Positions 1 through 8,939 are shown, counted from the stretch's first letter. The stretch: DNA of 40,470 nt from Reyranella sp. (GCF_004296935.1 NZ_SCVH01000069.1:1-40470), one strand, 5' to 3'. Notes: generated by a model not told the origin, from the letters alone. Program-made: numbers and translations.

Positions 1-146
1 CCGAGCGGCGTCCCATGGTGCTCGGCCACGTGATAGGCATGGAAGCCCGCCCATTCGTAGAGCTCGATCAGCTTCAGGCGATCTTCATACTGGCGTCCCA
101 GATCGGGGCCGGACCGGTCCAGGTGATCGAAAACGGCGAACTTCAT
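1..146 (-). CDS. Luciferase-like flavin monooxygenase, N-terminal fragment (cut by window edge)
   Basis: Only the first 48 or so codons lie in the window; the rest runs off the left edge. The protein begins MKFAVFDHLDRSGPDLG and continues with the pattern FHAYHVAEHH, the N-terminal barrel strand and helix of bacterial luciferase-like (FMN or F420 dependent) monooxygenases. It aligns without gaps to the start of the next gene (positions 1093-1238); by hand count about 122 of 146 bases are identical, so the two are tandem duplicates. The 87 bases between them hold no recognisable gene. Substrate unknown. Confidence 0.85.
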   Translation of the reverse strand, partial: MKFAVFDHLDRSGPDLGRQYEDRLKLIELYEWAGFHAYHVAEHHGTPL

Positions 147-233
147 ATTTTCTTTTTATGACGGGGGGTTGCCCTCTTATTCTACATACAACCCTGAGCA
201 AAGTCGCCTGCCAAAGTGCATAGCTCGGAGGGC

Positions 234-1238
234 CTAAAGGGCCGGCATCACCTCGCGCGCCAGCAGTTCGACGGAGCGCCGGGACTCCTCGAAGGAGAGA
301 TCGCCGAAGGCGAGCCGGCACAGGCAATAGTTGATGCCGGCGATCGCATTGTCGCGGCTCAGCCGATCGCGCACCGTGGCGGCCGAGCCGGCGACGATAT
401 AGCCACCTTCGAGCGCGCCCTCGAATTCGGCCGGGATCATCTGCCGCGGCAGGCCGACACCATGGGCCCGCCAGAGATGGATCAGCGCGTCGTACCAGAG
501 TGCGTAGGCGCGCTTGGCGGCGCTCTGCGCTTCGCGGTCGGTGTCGCCGACCACGACATGGCGGCTGAGGCCGATGAACGGCAGGGCCGCCTCGTCGTGG
601 CCGAGCGCGTTCCAGGCGGCGCGGTAGCGGGCGGCAAACGCACCGACGCCTTCCGCCTTCATGCCGACCACGACATTCAGGCCTTGCTCGGCCAGGCGAT
701 CGGCGCTCTCCGGCGAATTGGCGCCGTACCACAGCGGCGGATGCGGCCGCTGCACCGGCTGCATCTCCATGGGGACGTCGTCGAAGGAGAAATACTTGTC
801 GGCGTGGCTCAGCCGCTTCCCGGTAAGGCCCTTCAGGACCACCGACAGCATCTCGGCAAAGCGCTCCGGGCCGGTCGCTGGATCGACGCCATAGTAACCC
901 ACCTCATAGGGTGAGATGCCGCGGCCGACGCCGAGCTCCAGCCTTCCGCCGCTCATCTGGTCGAGCATGCAGATCTCGTCGATCAGGCGCAGCGGGTGAT
1001 AGAGGTTGAGGGTGTAGACCAGCGGCCCGAAGCGCAGCGTCCTGGTGCGCTGGGCGACGGCTGCGAGAAAGACGCTGGGCGAGGGTGCCATGCCGAGCGG
1101 CGTCGCGTGATGCTCGGCCAGGTGATAGGCATGGAAGCCCGCGCGCTCGTAAAGCTCGATGAGCCTCAGGCGGTCCTCGAACTGCCGGCCGAGCTCGGGA
1201 CCGGCGCGGTCCATGTGATCGAAGACGCCGAACTTCAT
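234..1238 (-). CDS. Luciferase-like flavin-dependent monooxygenase
   Basis: A 334-residue protein of the luciferase-like monooxygenase superfamily (TIM barrel, reduced flavin plus O2). It starts [13 protein letters not shown] and has the family's [18 protein letters not shown]-type region near residue 30-45 and [18 protein letters not shown] near residue 115. The ATG at 1236-1238 is chosen because the tandem paralogue at 1-146 starts at the same residue; an in-frame ATG further upstream would overlap the divergent rubredoxin gene. Known family members oxidise alkanes, sulfonates, aldehydes or aromatic compounds; the substrate cannot be read here. It is divergent from a rubredoxin gene only 39 bases away, so the two may share a promoter region and possibly an electron-transfer theme (inference). 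Confidence 0.88.
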   Translation of the reverse strand: MKFGVFDHMDRAGPELGRQFEDRLRLIELYERAGFHAYHLAEHHATPLGMAPSPSVFLAAVAQRTRTLRFGPLVYTLNLYHPLRLIDEICMLDQMSGGRLELGVGRGISPYEVGYYGVDPATGPERFAEMLSVVLKGLTGKRLSHADKYFSFDDVPMEMQPVQRPHPPLWYGANSPESADRLAEQGLNVVVGMKAEGVGAFAARYRAAWNALGHDEAALPFIGLSRHVVVGDTDREAQSAAKRAYALWYDALIHLWRAHGVGLPRQMIPAEFEGALEGGYIVAGSAATVRDRLSRDNAIAGINYCLCRLAFGDLSFEESRRSVELLAREVMPAL

Positions 1239-1277
1239 GAACGTTTCTCCCGTTTGAGGGGATGCTACAACGGCGCC

Positions 1278-1460
1278 ATGAAGAAGTATCTCTGCCTCGG
1301 CTGTGGCTTCTCCTATGACGAGGCCCGCGGCCTGCCCGAGCACGGCCTCGCGCCCGGCACGCGCTGGGCCGACATTCCCGAGGATTGGATTTGTCCCGAC
1401 TGCGGCACGCCCAAGTCGGGCTTCGAGATGGTCGAGATACCCTACTGGAGCCAGGCATGA
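1278..1460 (+). CDS. Rubredoxin-type iron protein
   Basis: A 60-residue protein with the two CxxC knuckles of rubredoxin: Cys6/Cys9 in CLGCG and Cys39/Cys42 in CPDCG, with the tyrosine of GFSYD after the first pair and the DIPEDW segment before the second. These four cysteines bind one iron and carry single electrons. Rubredoxins pass electrons to alkane hydroxylases, peroxide-removing enzymes or other oxygenases. The start at 1278 gives the normal family length. The stop codon TGA overlaps the ATG of the next gene (ATGA at 1457-1460), so the rubredoxin and the pirin-like protein are probably translationally coupled. Partner enzyme not identified; the divergent flavin monooxygenase is a guess only. 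Confidence 0.93.
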   Translation: MKKYLCLGCGFSYDEARGLPEHGLAPGTRWADIPEDWICPDCGTPKSGFEMVEIPYWSQA

Positions 1461-2200
1461 ACATCCGCTTCGTCCTGCGTGCCGGCGAGCGCGGCTTCTC
1501 GCGGCTGGTCTCGACCGGTGTCAACGCAACCTACGTTGCGGGCCATCCCGATGGCGTGATCACCCGCCATTCGAGCTTCAACTTCCATGAATACCAGTCG
1601 GGCATCGCCGGCTTCGGCCACATCCGCGTGTTCGGCGACGAGGTCTTCAGCCCGGGTGGCACGGGCTACAACATGCATCCGCACCACAATTTCATCATCG
1701 CCGCCTTCGTGCTTGGCGGTGCTCTGACGCACGTCAACACGATCGGCAAGGTCGATGAGTTGCGCGCGGGCGACTACTACGTCTTCTCCGCCGGCAGCGG
1801 CGGCAAGCATGCCGAACTCAACATCGGCCAGGAGGACTTGAGCGTCATCTACCTCTGGGTGCTGCCAGGCAAACTCCTGGCGCCACCGTCCTACGTGCGC
1901 AGCCACTTCGACACCAAGGTCGGCGCCGATCGCATCGTCTGCCTGGTCGGCGATGAAGCGGGCGCGCTGCCGATCGGCCAGACGATCAAGGTATCGCGTC
2001 TTGTGACCGGGCGCAGCGGTACGCCCGTCTACCGCTCATCGCCCGCGCACGGCGTCTATGTCTTCGTGCTCGAGGGCGAGGCCGGAATCGCCGGCACCGT
2101 CCTCGGCCGGCGCGACAGCATGGCGCTGAGCGGCGAGGAGCGGATCGAGATTGCCGCCCGGTCGGGCACCGACCTGTTGCTGGTCGAGACGGCGCTCTAG
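1457..2200 (+). CDS. Pirin-family bicupin protein
   Basis: A 247-residue protein with the pirin fold signature. The N-terminal cupin has HPHHNF at residues 74-79 followed by the strand FVLGGALTH, and later KHAE at 117-120; His74, His76, His118 and Glu120 match the usual metal-binding 3-His/1-Glu set. The protein has two cupin halves, the second (about residues 150-247) without obvious metal ligands, as in bacterial pirins such as YhhW. Bacterial pirins include quercetin 2,3-dioxygenases and redox-responsive regulators of other enzymes; which applies here is open. The start codon overlaps the rubredoxin stop, so the two proteins are likely made together. Confidence 0.85.
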   Translation: MNIRFVLRAGERGFSRLVSTGVNATYVAGHPDGVITRHSSFNFHEYQSGIAGFGHIRVFGDEVFSPGGTGYNMHPHHNFIIAAFVLGGALTHVNTIGKVDELRAGDYYVFSAGSGGKHAELNIGQEDLSVIYLWVLPGKLLAPPSYVRSHFDTKVGADRIVCLVGDEAGALPIGQTIKVSRLVTGRSGTPVYRSSPAHGVYVFVLEGEAGIAGTVLGRRDSMALSGEERIEIAARSGTDLLLVETAL

Positions 2201-2216
2201 CGGTTGCGCATTTGGC

Positions 2217-2738
2217 TCAGAGTCCCCGGATGCTGATCCGGGCGAACGCATGCCATTTGGAATTCTGGACGAAGACCCTGAGGTAGATCTGGTCCGGCTT
2301 CGATCCCGATTGATGCTCCAGGAGTATCCGCGCCGTCTTGTCGGTTTCGTAGAAGGTCTCGAACAGGCTCGGCACGAGATTGGCGGTACTCGGGCTGCCG
2401 ATACAGATAACCGAGGGATGGTCGTTGGGGAGCTCGCGCAGGCTGGCTGGATCCAGGGCGACATCCGGATCGAAGACGCGCAGCCTGCAGTAGCCCGCCG
2501 AGGCGGGCGCGCGGATCGTGGCGGTTTCCGGCAGCTCCTGCCCGGTGTTGTAGGCGACCATGGACAGGCCGGTGATGTGGTAGGCACCAGGCGCCAGCGT
2601 CACCATACCCGTCGCGAAGTCGCACTGGATCGCGTTGCCGTTCCTTGCGTCGGTGTCGGTGAAGACGCGTCTGTTCCAACCCGGCGTCATAGGCTTCGAC
2701 GCCGGTGAGAGCTCCGTGAAGACCGCGTACTCGGGCAT
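2217..2738 (-). CDS. Uncharacterised protein, beta-rich, possible jelly-roll fold
   Basis: A 173-residue protein I do not recognise. It has no signal peptide, no membrane segment and no cysteine motif. The sequence alternates short polar loops with beta-type strands, for example MVTLAPGAYHITGLSMVAY near residue 50 and IYLRVFVQNSKWHAFARIS near the C-terminus; the pGxY pattern is faintly reminiscent of C1q/TNF-like jelly rolls, which is weak inference. The ATG at 2736-2738 shares one base with the stop codon of the upstream LysE gene (TGATG), so it is the last gene of a three-gene minus-strand operon with a CoA-binding protein and an exporter. Confidence 0.75.
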   Translation of the reverse strand: MPEYAVFTELSPASKPMTPGWNRRVFTDTDARNGNAIQCDFATGMVTLAPGAYHITGLSMVAYNTGQELPETATIRAPASAGYCRLRVFDPDVALDPASLRELPNDHPSVICIGSPSTANLVPSLFETFYETDKTARILLEHQSGSKPDQIYLRVFVQNSKWHAFARISIRGL

Positions 2739-3370
2739 CAGCGCCGCTCGTCGAAGGCGAGTTTCGCGGCAAGGCCGGCGAACACTGTCCCGAGGAGGAA
2801 CTGCGGCGCGCGGCGCCAGCGAGTTCGGCCGGAAAACGCCCGGCCGAGGCCGCTCGCTGTCAGGATGACGGCGCCGTTGACCACGATCCCGATCAGGTTG
2901 AGCACGGTCGCCAGCAGCAGGATCTGCATCGCAACGGAACCTGCGGCCGGATCGACGAACTGCGGGAACAGCGCCAGGACGAACAACGCCATCTTGGGAT
3001 TGAGCAGGTTGGTGAGCAGGCCCTGGCGAAACACCACGCCGATCGGATATCGCTGCAACCCGGCGGTGGGCGCCGGCACGACGCCAGTCGAGCGAAAGGC
3101 CTGCCACGCGAGATAGAGCAGGTAGGCGGCACCCGCGTAGCGGACAATGTCGTAGGCGAGCGGGATGGCCAGGAACAACTGCGACAGGCCGAGGGCTGCG
3201 GCAAGGGCATGGCAGTAGGTGCCGACCTGGATGCCGGCCAAGGTCGCGAAGCCGGAGGCGCGCCCCTGGCTGATGCTGCGCGAGGCGATGAGCAGCATGT
3301 CGGGCCCGGGCGTGGCGCAGAGGGCCAGGGCAGCCGCTGCAAAGAGGGTGAGTGTGGCGAGATCTGGCAT
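2738..3370 (-). CDS. LysE/RhtB-family amino acid exporter
   Basis: A 210-residue inner-membrane protein with about six hydrophobic segments. The N-terminal segment holds the family hallmark ATPGPDMLLIASRSISQG (about residues 17-34), where the paired prolines and aspartate are conserved in LysE, RhtB and ArgO. LTNLLNPKMALFVLALFPQF (about residues 120-139) is the second conserved LysE-type block. Members export amino acids such as lysine, arginine, threonine or homoserine; the substrate cannot be told here. The start follows the CoA-binding protein stop by 11 bases, and its stop overlaps the start of the unknown protein, so all three are co-transcribed. Confidence 0.9.
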   Translation of the reverse strand: MPDLATLTLFAAAALALCATPGPDMLLIASRSISQGRASGFATLAGIQVGTYCHALAAALGLSQLFLAIPLAYDIVRYAGAAYLLYLAWQAFRSTGVVPAPTAGLQRYPIGVVFRQGLLTNLLNPKMALFVLALFPQFVDPAAGSVAMQILLLATVLNLIGIVVNGAVILTASGLGRAFSGRTRWRRAPQFLLGTVFAGLAAKLAFDERR

Positions 3371-3381
3371 ATGTGCTTGCC

Positions 3382-3861
3382 CTAGAGCGCTCGTTTCTTG
3401 CTGCTGATGACGCCGCTCGCGATGCCGTGCCATTCGATGGTGCCGGCGAGCCGGGAATGCTCGATCTTGGGGCAGCGGTTCATGACGACTTTCAGGCCGG
3501 CATCCTCGGCTCGCTTGGCGGCCGCTTCGTTCACGACGCCCAGCTGCATCCACACCACCTTGGCGCCGTGCCTGATCGCCTCGTCGGTGATCGGGCCGGC
3601 GGCCTCGGAGTTGCGGAAGATGTCGACCATATCTGCCTTCACCGGCAGCTCGTCGAGGGAGGCATAGACTTTCTGGCCCATGATTTCCTGGCCAGCGGCG
3701 GCGGGATTGACCGGAATGACCTTGTATCCGCGGTCGAGCAGATATTTCATGGCGAAATAGCTCGGGCGATTCCAGTTGGCGGAAGCGCCGACCATGGCGA
3801 TGGTCTTGGTCTCGCGCAGGATTCGGCGCAGATACAGATCGTCGTAACGGTCGTGATTCAT
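3382..3861 (-). CDS. CoA-binding domain protein (YccU-like)
   Basis: A 159-residue protein made of one Rossmann-type CoA-binding domain. IAMVGASANWNRPSYFAMKY (residues 21-40) is the nucleotide-binding loop, followed by the strand YKVIPVNP; further conserved blocks are VYASLDELP, VDIFRNSE, and VVWMQLGVVNEAAA. The family (YccU and relatives, related to the N-terminal domain of ADP-forming acyl-CoA synthetases) binds CoA, but the cellular role is unsettled. It is the first gene of the three-gene minus-strand set ending at 2217 and is divergent from the Old Yellow Enzyme gene with only 15 bases between start codons. Confidence 0.9.
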   Translation of the reverse strand: MNHDRYDDLYLRRILRETKTIAMVGASANWNRPSYFAMKYLLDRGYKVIPVNPAAAGQEIMGQKVYASLDELPVKADMVDIFRNSEAAGPITDEAIRHGAKVVWMQLGVVNEAAAKRAEDAGLKVVMNRCPKIEHSRLAGTIEWHGIASGVISSKKRAL

Positions 3862-3876
3862 GGTGGGGAAGTATAC

Positions 3877-5037
3877 ATGGCGCAGCCCATGCTGTTCGAA
3901 CCGATTTCAATCCGCGACGTGACGCTGAAGAATCGCGTCGTCGTGGCGCCGATGCACCAGTATTCGGCAGAAAAGGGCTTCGCCACCGACTGGCACCTGA
4001 TGAACGCCGGCCGCTACGCCGCCGGCGGCGCGGGCCTCGTCATCATGGAATCGACCAAGGTCGAGCGCCGCGGCTGTGGCACGGTGGGCGATCTCGGCAT
4101 CTGGGATGACGCGCACGTTCCCGGCCTCAAGCGCTGCGTCGACTTCATCCGCCTGCACAATTCGGTGCCCGGCATCCAGCTCGGCCATTCCGGCCGCAAG
4201 GCGCGCCGTTTCAGGCCGTGGGAGGGGGGTGCGCCCCTGAAGCCGTCGCCGGATATCTGGGATTGGGACGGCTGGGAGCTGGTCTCGTCGAGCGGCATCA
4301 ACTCGCCCGACACCGATCCGACGCCGCGCGCGCTCACGCGCGCCGAGATTCCGGAAGTCGTTGAGCGCTGGGGCCAGGGCGCACGGCGCGCCCATGAAGC
4401 GGGCTTCGACGTGCTCGATCTGCATATGGCGCACGGCTACCTGATCCACCAGTTCCTTTCGCCCTTCTCCAATGTACGCAACGACGAGTATGGCGGCAGC
4501 GAGTTGAACCGGATGCGCTTCGCCATCGAGGTGGTGGAAAGCGTGCGGGCGCACTGGCCGGCGTCGAAGCCGCTGTTTGTGCGCTTCTCGGTCGAGGACG
4601 ATTCTGGCTGGGGACCGGACCAGAGCGTGGCTTTGGCGAAGATCCTGAAGCCCAAGGGCGTCGATGTGATCGACTGCAGCTCGGGCGGCATGCGCGGCTC
4701 GCCGGTGGTGAGCGCCGGGCCCGTCACCTACGGCTATCAGGTGCCCTACGCCGAGCGTCTAAAGAAGGATGCCGACATAATGAGCATGGCGGTCGGGCTG
4801 ATCGTCCATGCGGATCAAGCGGAGCAGATCCTGCAGGAGGGCCGCGCCGACCTGATCGCGCTCGCCCGCGAGCTTCTCTACAACCCGAACTGGCCGATGG
4901 ACGCGGCGCAGAAGCTGGGCGTCGACAAGCAGTTCGGCTCGGTGCCACCGCCCCAGGCCTACTGGCTGGCCAAGCGCGCGCAGTCGGTGAAGACGGTCGT
5001 GCCGTCGACCTACATGAAGGGCATGAACGCGGGCTAG
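3877..5037 (+). CDS. Old Yellow Enzyme family NADH:flavin oxidoreductase (YqjM class)
   Basis: A 386-residue FMN-dependent TIM-barrel ene-reductase. Family marks are LKNRVVVAPMHQYS near the N-terminus, IQLGHSGRKARRF (about residues 107-119) holding the substrate-binding histidine, HMAHGYLIHQFLSPFSN (about 186-202), DEYGGS, and ALARELLYNPNWP near residue 330. These place it with YqjM/xenobiotic reductase A. One oddity: in YqjM-type enzymes the redox-tuning position reads PMCxYS; here it is PMHQYS, so the cysteine is replaced by histidine. Such enzymes reduce activated C=C bonds with NAD(P)H. The gene is convergent with the ABC permease and their stop codons share CTAG at 5034-5037. Confidence 0.92.
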   Translation: MAQPMLFEPISIRDVTLKNRVVVAPMHQYSAEKGFATDWHLMNAGRYAAGGAGLVIMESTKVERRGCGTVGDLGIWDDAHVPGLKRCVDFIRLHNSVPGIQLGHSGRKARRFRPWEGGAPLKPSPDIWDWDGWELVSSSGINSPDTDPTPRALTRAEIPEVVERWGQGARRAHEAGFDVLDLHMAHGYLIHQFLSPFSNVRNDEYGGSELNRMRFAIEVVESVRAHWPASKPLFVRFSVEDDSGWGPDQSVALAKILKPKGVDVIDCSSGGMRGSPVVSAGPVTYGYQVPYAERLKKDADIMSMAVGLIVHADQAEQILQEGRADLIALARELLYNPNWPMDAAQKLGVDKQFGSVPPPQAYWLAKRAQSVKTVVPSTYMKGMNAG

Positions 5038-5813
5038 GCTTGGCTGCGCTTGCGCAGCAGGTGGGCGGCGCCCATCAGGGTGACCGTGAGGACGATCGTC
5101 AGGGTCGAGACGGCGGCGATGGTGGGATCGATCTGGAAGCGCAGATCATCCCACATGCGGCGGGGCAGCGTGACCGCGCCGGTACCCGAGATGAAGAGTG
5201 CCACGATCAGCTCGTCGAACGACGTGATGAAGGCGAACAGCGCGCCGACCAGCACGCCGGGCCGGATCAGCGGCAGCGTGACCTGCCAGAAGGTGGCGCC
5301 GGGCGTGGCGCCGAGGCTGAGGGAGGCCTGCTCCAGCCGTGGGTCGATGCCGGAGAGGCTTGCCGTCACGCTGGTGACGACGAAGGGCACGGCGAGGCAG
5401 GTGTGCGCCAGCACCATGGCGATCGGCGTGCCGACCAGGCCGTAGTGCGAATAGGCGTAGTAGATGCCGATCGCCACGACGATGCCGGGCACGATCAGCG
5501 GCGAGAGGATCAGACCCGTCGCGAAGATGCGCATGGCTTTCGGCAGGCGGGCGATGCCGAGTGCGGCGAGCGTGCCGAGGAAGGTTGCCAGCACGACCAC
5601 GGCCGCCGCGACCCAGAGGCTGACCCATGTCGGGTTCAGCCAGTCGGGGTTGCTGAAGTAGGTCTCGTACCAGCGGAAGCCGAAAGCGGGTGGCGGGAAG
5701 GTGAGATAGGTGGCTTCCGAGAATGAAACGACCGTCACCACGACGATCGGGAAGGCGAGGAAGAACAGGATCAGGCCGACGACGCCAGCCGGCACAAGCC
5801 GCGCGAGGATCAT
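5034..5813 (-). CDS. ABC transporter permease (PotC-like)
   Basis: A 259-residue inner-membrane permease of the binding-protein-dependent importer family, with about six membrane helices. The cytoplasmic EAA loop, which docks to the ATPase, reads LEQASLSLGATPGATFWQVTLPLIRPG (in part), around residues 178-205. FDELIVALFISGTG after it is typical of PotC/PotI-type permeases of spermidine, putrescine or opine transporters. The ATG overlaps the stop of the upstream permease (ATGA at 5810-5813), showing translational coupling. It is the last gene of the operon that begins at 10280. Confidence 0.92.
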   Translation of the reverse strand: MILARLVPAGVVGLILFFLAFPIVVVTVVSFSEATYLTFPPPAFGFRWYETYFSNPDWLNPTWVSLWVAAAVVVLATFLGTLAALGIARLPKAMRIFATGLILSPLIVPGIVVAIGIYYAYSHYGLVGTPIAMVLAHTCLAVPFVVTSVTASLSGIDPRLEQASLSLGATPGATFWQVTLPLIRPGVLVGALFAFITSFDELIVALFISGTGAVTLPRRMWDDLRFQIDPTIAAVSTLTIVLTVTLMGAAHLLRKRSQA

Positions 5814-6718
5814 CGCATGCTCATCCGGAAGGCGTTGCCGACGCCTGGCAGGTGACGAGCGGCGGCGAGAATGGCGAGCGCGGTGGCCAGCAGGACGGCG
5901 GAGAGCGTCGCGGCATAGGGCCAGTTGAGCTGGTCGACCTCCTGGGCGATCAGCATCGAAAGGGTGATGTCGCGCGGCCCGCCCACCATCGCCGGCGTGA
6001 TGTAGAAGCCGAGCGCCAGGACGAAGGTGAGCAGCGTGCCCGCGGCGACACCCGACATCGACAGCGGCAGGATGATCTGGCGGAAAGTCATGAAGGGCGT
6101 GGCACCGAGCCCCGACGCGGCACGGATCAGCGACGGATCGATTTGCCGGAGCGCATTGGCGATGGGCAGGATCATGTAGGGCAGCAGGATGTGGATCATC
6201 GCGATCTGGGTCGCGAGCGGCGTGTTCAGGATGCGGAGCGGCCGGTCGATCATGCCGATCGCGATGAGGCCTTCGTTGACCAGGCCATGCCGGCCCAGCA
6301 GCACCATCCAGGCGTAGCTGCGCACCAGCACGCTGGTCCAGAAGGGCAGCAGGATTACGATCAGGATGAGCGGCGCCATCGCTTTCGCCCGCACCAGGCC
6401 CATGGCGACGGGATAGCCCAGGACCAGACAGCCGAGCGTCACGGTGACCGAGGTGTTGATGGTGATCCAGAAGGTTTTTGCGAACACTACGTCCTCGAAC
6501 AGGGCGGTGTAGTGCGAGAGCGTCCAGGTCGGGTCATTCAGGCTGCGCAGCAGCATCGCCAGCACCGGCAAGGCGTAGAGCACCAGCATGTAGATCAGCA
6601 AGGGCGCCACCAGCAGCAGCGGCACGTGCCGCCGCCAGTTCAGCAGCAGCGGCCGAACGGCTCCCAAGGGGACGGCGATGGGTGAGGGCTGCGCGATCTC
6701 GGACAAGGATTGCCTCAC
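5810..6718 (-). CDS. ABC transporter permease (PotB-like)
   Basis: A 302-residue inner-membrane permease, partner of the preceding one. The N-terminus is cytoplasmic and followed by VPLLLVAPLLIYMLVLYALPVL, the first membrane helix. The EAA loop near residue 205 includes AASGLGATPFMTFRQIILPL. The start is taken as the GTG at 6716-6718, because it overlaps the ATPase stop codon as GTGA and the sequence from there ([12 protein letters not shown]) precedes the first helix directly; longer in-frame openings further upstream would run inside the ATPase gene. Gene order ATPase-PotB-PotC is usual for polyamine-type importers. Confidence 0.9.
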   Translation of the reverse strand: MRQSLSEIAQPSPIAVPLGAVRPLLLNWRRHVPLLLVAPLLIYMLVLYALPVLAMLLRSLNDPTWTLSHYTALFEDVVFAKTFWITINTSVTVTLGCLVLGYPVAMGLVRAKAMAPLILIVILLPFWTSVLVRSYAWMVLLGRHGLVNEGLIAIGMIDRPLRILNTPLATQIAMIHILLPYMILPIANALRQIDPSLIRAASGLGATPFMTFRQIILPLSMSGVAAGTLLTFVLALGFYITPAMVGGPRDITLSMLIAQEVDQLNWPYAATLSAVLLATALAILAAARHLPGVGNAFRMSMR

Positions 6719-7821
6719 ACGAGAATGGTGTCTGCGACCGACCAGGAGATCTCCGCGCGCTCGCCGATGGCGCGGCGCCGGATGGCAGCGCTCGAAGGTT
6801 CTTTCAGGACCATCGAGGTGCCGTCGCCCGCTTGCAGCATGTAGCGGCAGCGTTCGCCGGCAAAGACTGCTTCGGTGACCGTGACGCTCAGGCGATTTTG
6901 CGGGGTGGTCGCGTTCCAGGCGCTGTCGGCGAAGCGCAGGCGCTCTGGCCGCGTGGTGAGAGTGACCTTGTCGCCGCTTGCCGGCCGGCCCGGGCACATG
7001 GCGCGAATGAGAGCGCCGTCGCATTCGGCGATAACGACGTCGTCCTCCATGCCGCGGACAATCGCAGGCAGGAAGTTCGACTCGCCGATGAAGCCCGCGA
7101 CGAAGCGGTCGCTTGGCCGGTCGTAGAGATCCTCCGGGGAACCCACTTGCGCCACCTTGCCGTCGTTCATGACGGCGATGCGGTCGGACATGGTCAGCGC
7201 TTCTTCCTGGTCGTGCGTCACATAGATGAATGTGATGCCGAGGTCGGAATGCAGGCGGCGCATCTCGAGCTGCAGGTTCTCACGAAGCTGCTTGTCGAGC
7301 GCACCCAGCGGCTCGTCCATCAGCAGCAGGCGCGGCTTGAAGACGACGGCGCGGGCGACGGCGACGCGCTGTTGCTGGCCGCCGGAAAGTTGGCGCGGAT
7401 AGCGTTCGCCATAGCCCGGCAGATGCACCAGCTCGAGCGCCTCTGCCACGAGCTTGGCGCGCTCGGCCTTCGGCACGCCGCGCTGCTTCAGCGGGAAGCC
7501 GATGTTCTCGTCGACGGTGAGGTGAGGGAACAGGGCATAGTTCTGGAACACCATGCCGATGTTGCGGCGGTAAGGCGGCATGGCGACCACCGACGTGCCG
7601 TCAATCGCGATGTCGCCGGCAGTCGGCGTCTCGAAGCCGGCGATCATCATCAGGGTCGAGGTCTTGCCTGAGCCGCTCGGCCCCAGGAGAGTAAGGAACT
7701 CCCCCGAGAGGATATCAAGCGACACGCCGTCGACCGCATTGACGCGGTCGTACCTCTTCTCCAGGTCGGCGAGCGTTACCGATGCTCCCCGGCCGGCGTC
7801 GTTCATGCCAGCTTCGCCCAT
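6715..7821 (-). CDS. ABC transporter ATP-binding protein (PotA-like)
   Basis: A 368-residue ATPase that powers the importer. Walker A GPSGSGKT is at residues 47-54, the Q-loop glutamine at 93 ([10 protein letters not shown]), the signature [14 protein letters not shown] from 145, Walker B LLLMDE at 165-170 with Glu170 catalytic, and the switch histidine at 203 (THDQEEAL). About residues 250-368 form the C-terminal TOBE-type regulatory domain ([17 protein letters not shown]). The start could be this ATG or the in-frame ATG at 7804-7806 five codons later; neither has a clearly better ribosome-binding site. It lies five bases after the receptor gene and overlaps the next permease by four bases. 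Confidence 0.93.
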   Translation of the reverse strand: MGEAGMNDAGRGASVTLADLEKRYDRVNAVDGVSLDILSGEFLTLLGPSGSGKTSTLMMIAGFETPTAGDIAIDGTSVVAMPPYRRNIGMVFQNYALFPHLTVDENIGFPLKQRGVPKAERAKLVAEALELVHLPGYGERYPRQLSGGQQQRVAVARAVVFKPRLLLMDEPLGALDKQLRENLQLEMRRLHSDLGITFIYVTHDQEEALTMSDRIAVMNDGKVAQVGSPEDLYDRPSDRFVAGFIGESNFLPAIVRGMEDDVVIAECDGALIRAMCPGRPASGDKVTLTTRPERLRFADSAWNATTPQNRLSVTVTEAVFAGERCRYMLQAGDGTSMVLKEPSSAAIRRRAIGERAEISWSVADTILV

Positions 7822-7826
7822 CAGCT

Positions 7827-8939
7827 TCAGCTCAGCAGCCACTTGTTGAACTTCGGGATCACCGCCTCGCGGTTGGCGATCCACCAGTCGTAGTTGTAGT
7901 TGACGAGCTGCTTCTTGATCGCCGGGGCGCTCGGCAGCACTTCCTGTCGGGCGGCCGGAATGTACTCGTCCGACTTGATGTTGACCGAGCCGTAGGGAAT
8001 GCCGAGCGCCACGCGCGCCTGTGGGATCGCCATGGTCGAAAAGGCCACGAATTTCATCGCATTGACCTTGTTCTTGGCGCCCTTGGGGATGCCCCAGGCG
8101 TCGCGCTTCAGGAGGCCCTGGTTCCAGCTGATCGCAGCCGGCACGCCGGCTGCCTGCAGGGCGGCCATCCGGCCGTTCCAGACGGTGGTCATGGTGACCT
8201 CGCGGTCGGTGAGAAGCTGGATCGGCACCGCGCCGGTCTCCCACCACTTGACTACGTCCTTCTTGATTTTGCTGTAGCTGGCCAGCGCCTTGTCGACGTC
8301 GAGCGGGTAGAGCTTGTCGGCTGGAACGCCCGCCGCCATCAGCGCGATTTCCATCTCCGGCCAGCCGCCGCCGCCGGTGCCGAACATGGCGCGATCGCCG
8401 GGGAACTTCTTGGTGTCCCAGAAATCCGCCCAGCCCGTGGGCACGGCGCCCTTGAAGGCATCGGTGCGATAGGCGAGCACCTGTGCCCACAGCAGCATCT
8501 CGAGGCCATACTCGAAGCGGTATTCCTTGCCGACGCCGTCGTCGACGATCGAGTAGTCGATCTTCTCGAAATAGTCGCCGGTCTTCTGCAGGTTCATGAT
8601 GGAGCCGCGGCTGAGCTGGGCCAGATCCCATTCGACGTTGCCGGTCTCGACCATGGCCTTGACCTTAGGCGCGTTGGCGCCCGGGAAGGGCCGCACCTTG
8701 ATGCCGGAGAGCTTCTCGAAGGACTCGTAGTAGCCCTTCGTTTGGGCTTCCTGCATGGTGCCGCCATAGCCGGCGATGCGGATCTCGCCGCTGCCCTTCA
8801 GGATATCCGGGATGGAGGTCTGTTCGGGCCAGGCCTGCTGCGCCAGGCTCGGCCGGATGAACGGCGCCGCAAGACCGGCGCCGACAAGGCCAAGCGCAGT
8901 GCGCCGGCCGAGATGTAGGTGAGAGCGATTTTTGCCCAT
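7827..8939 (-). CDS. Periplasmic substrate-binding protein of polyamine/opine-type ABC importer
   Basis: A 370-residue secreted receptor. The N-terminus has a twin-arginine-like signal, GRRTALGLVGAGLAAPFI (residues 11-28), followed by a likely cleavage near SLAQQ. The mature part starts with EIRIAGYGGTMQEAQTKGYY, typical of type 2 receptors of the PotD/extracellular solute-binding group; WDLAQLSRGSIMNLQK and TVWNGRMAALQAAG are further family blocks. It should capture a small cationic or amino compound in the periplasm and hand it to the two permeases. It lies 27 bases downstream of a flavin monooxygenase gene, which suggests that the imported compound is oxidised in the cytoplasm (inference). 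Confidence 0.92.
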   Translation of the reverse strand: MGKNRSHLHLGRRTALGLVGAGLAAPFIRPSLAQQAWPEQTSIPDILKGSGEIRIAGYGGTMQEAQTKGYYESFEKLSGIKVRPFPGANAPKVKAMVETGNVEWDLAQLSRGSIMNLQKTGDYFEKIDYSIVDDGVGKEYRFEYGLEMLLWAQVLAYRTDAFKGAVPTGWADFWDTKKFPGDRAMFGTGGGGWPEMEIALMAAGVPADKLYPLDVDKALASYSKIKKDVVKWWETGAVPIQLLTDREVTMTTVWNGRMAALQAAGVPAAISWNQGLLKRDAWGIPKGAKNKVNAMKFVAFSTMAIPQARVALGIPYGSVNIKSDEYIPAARQEVLPSAPAIKKQLVNYNYDWWIANREAVIPKFNKWLLS

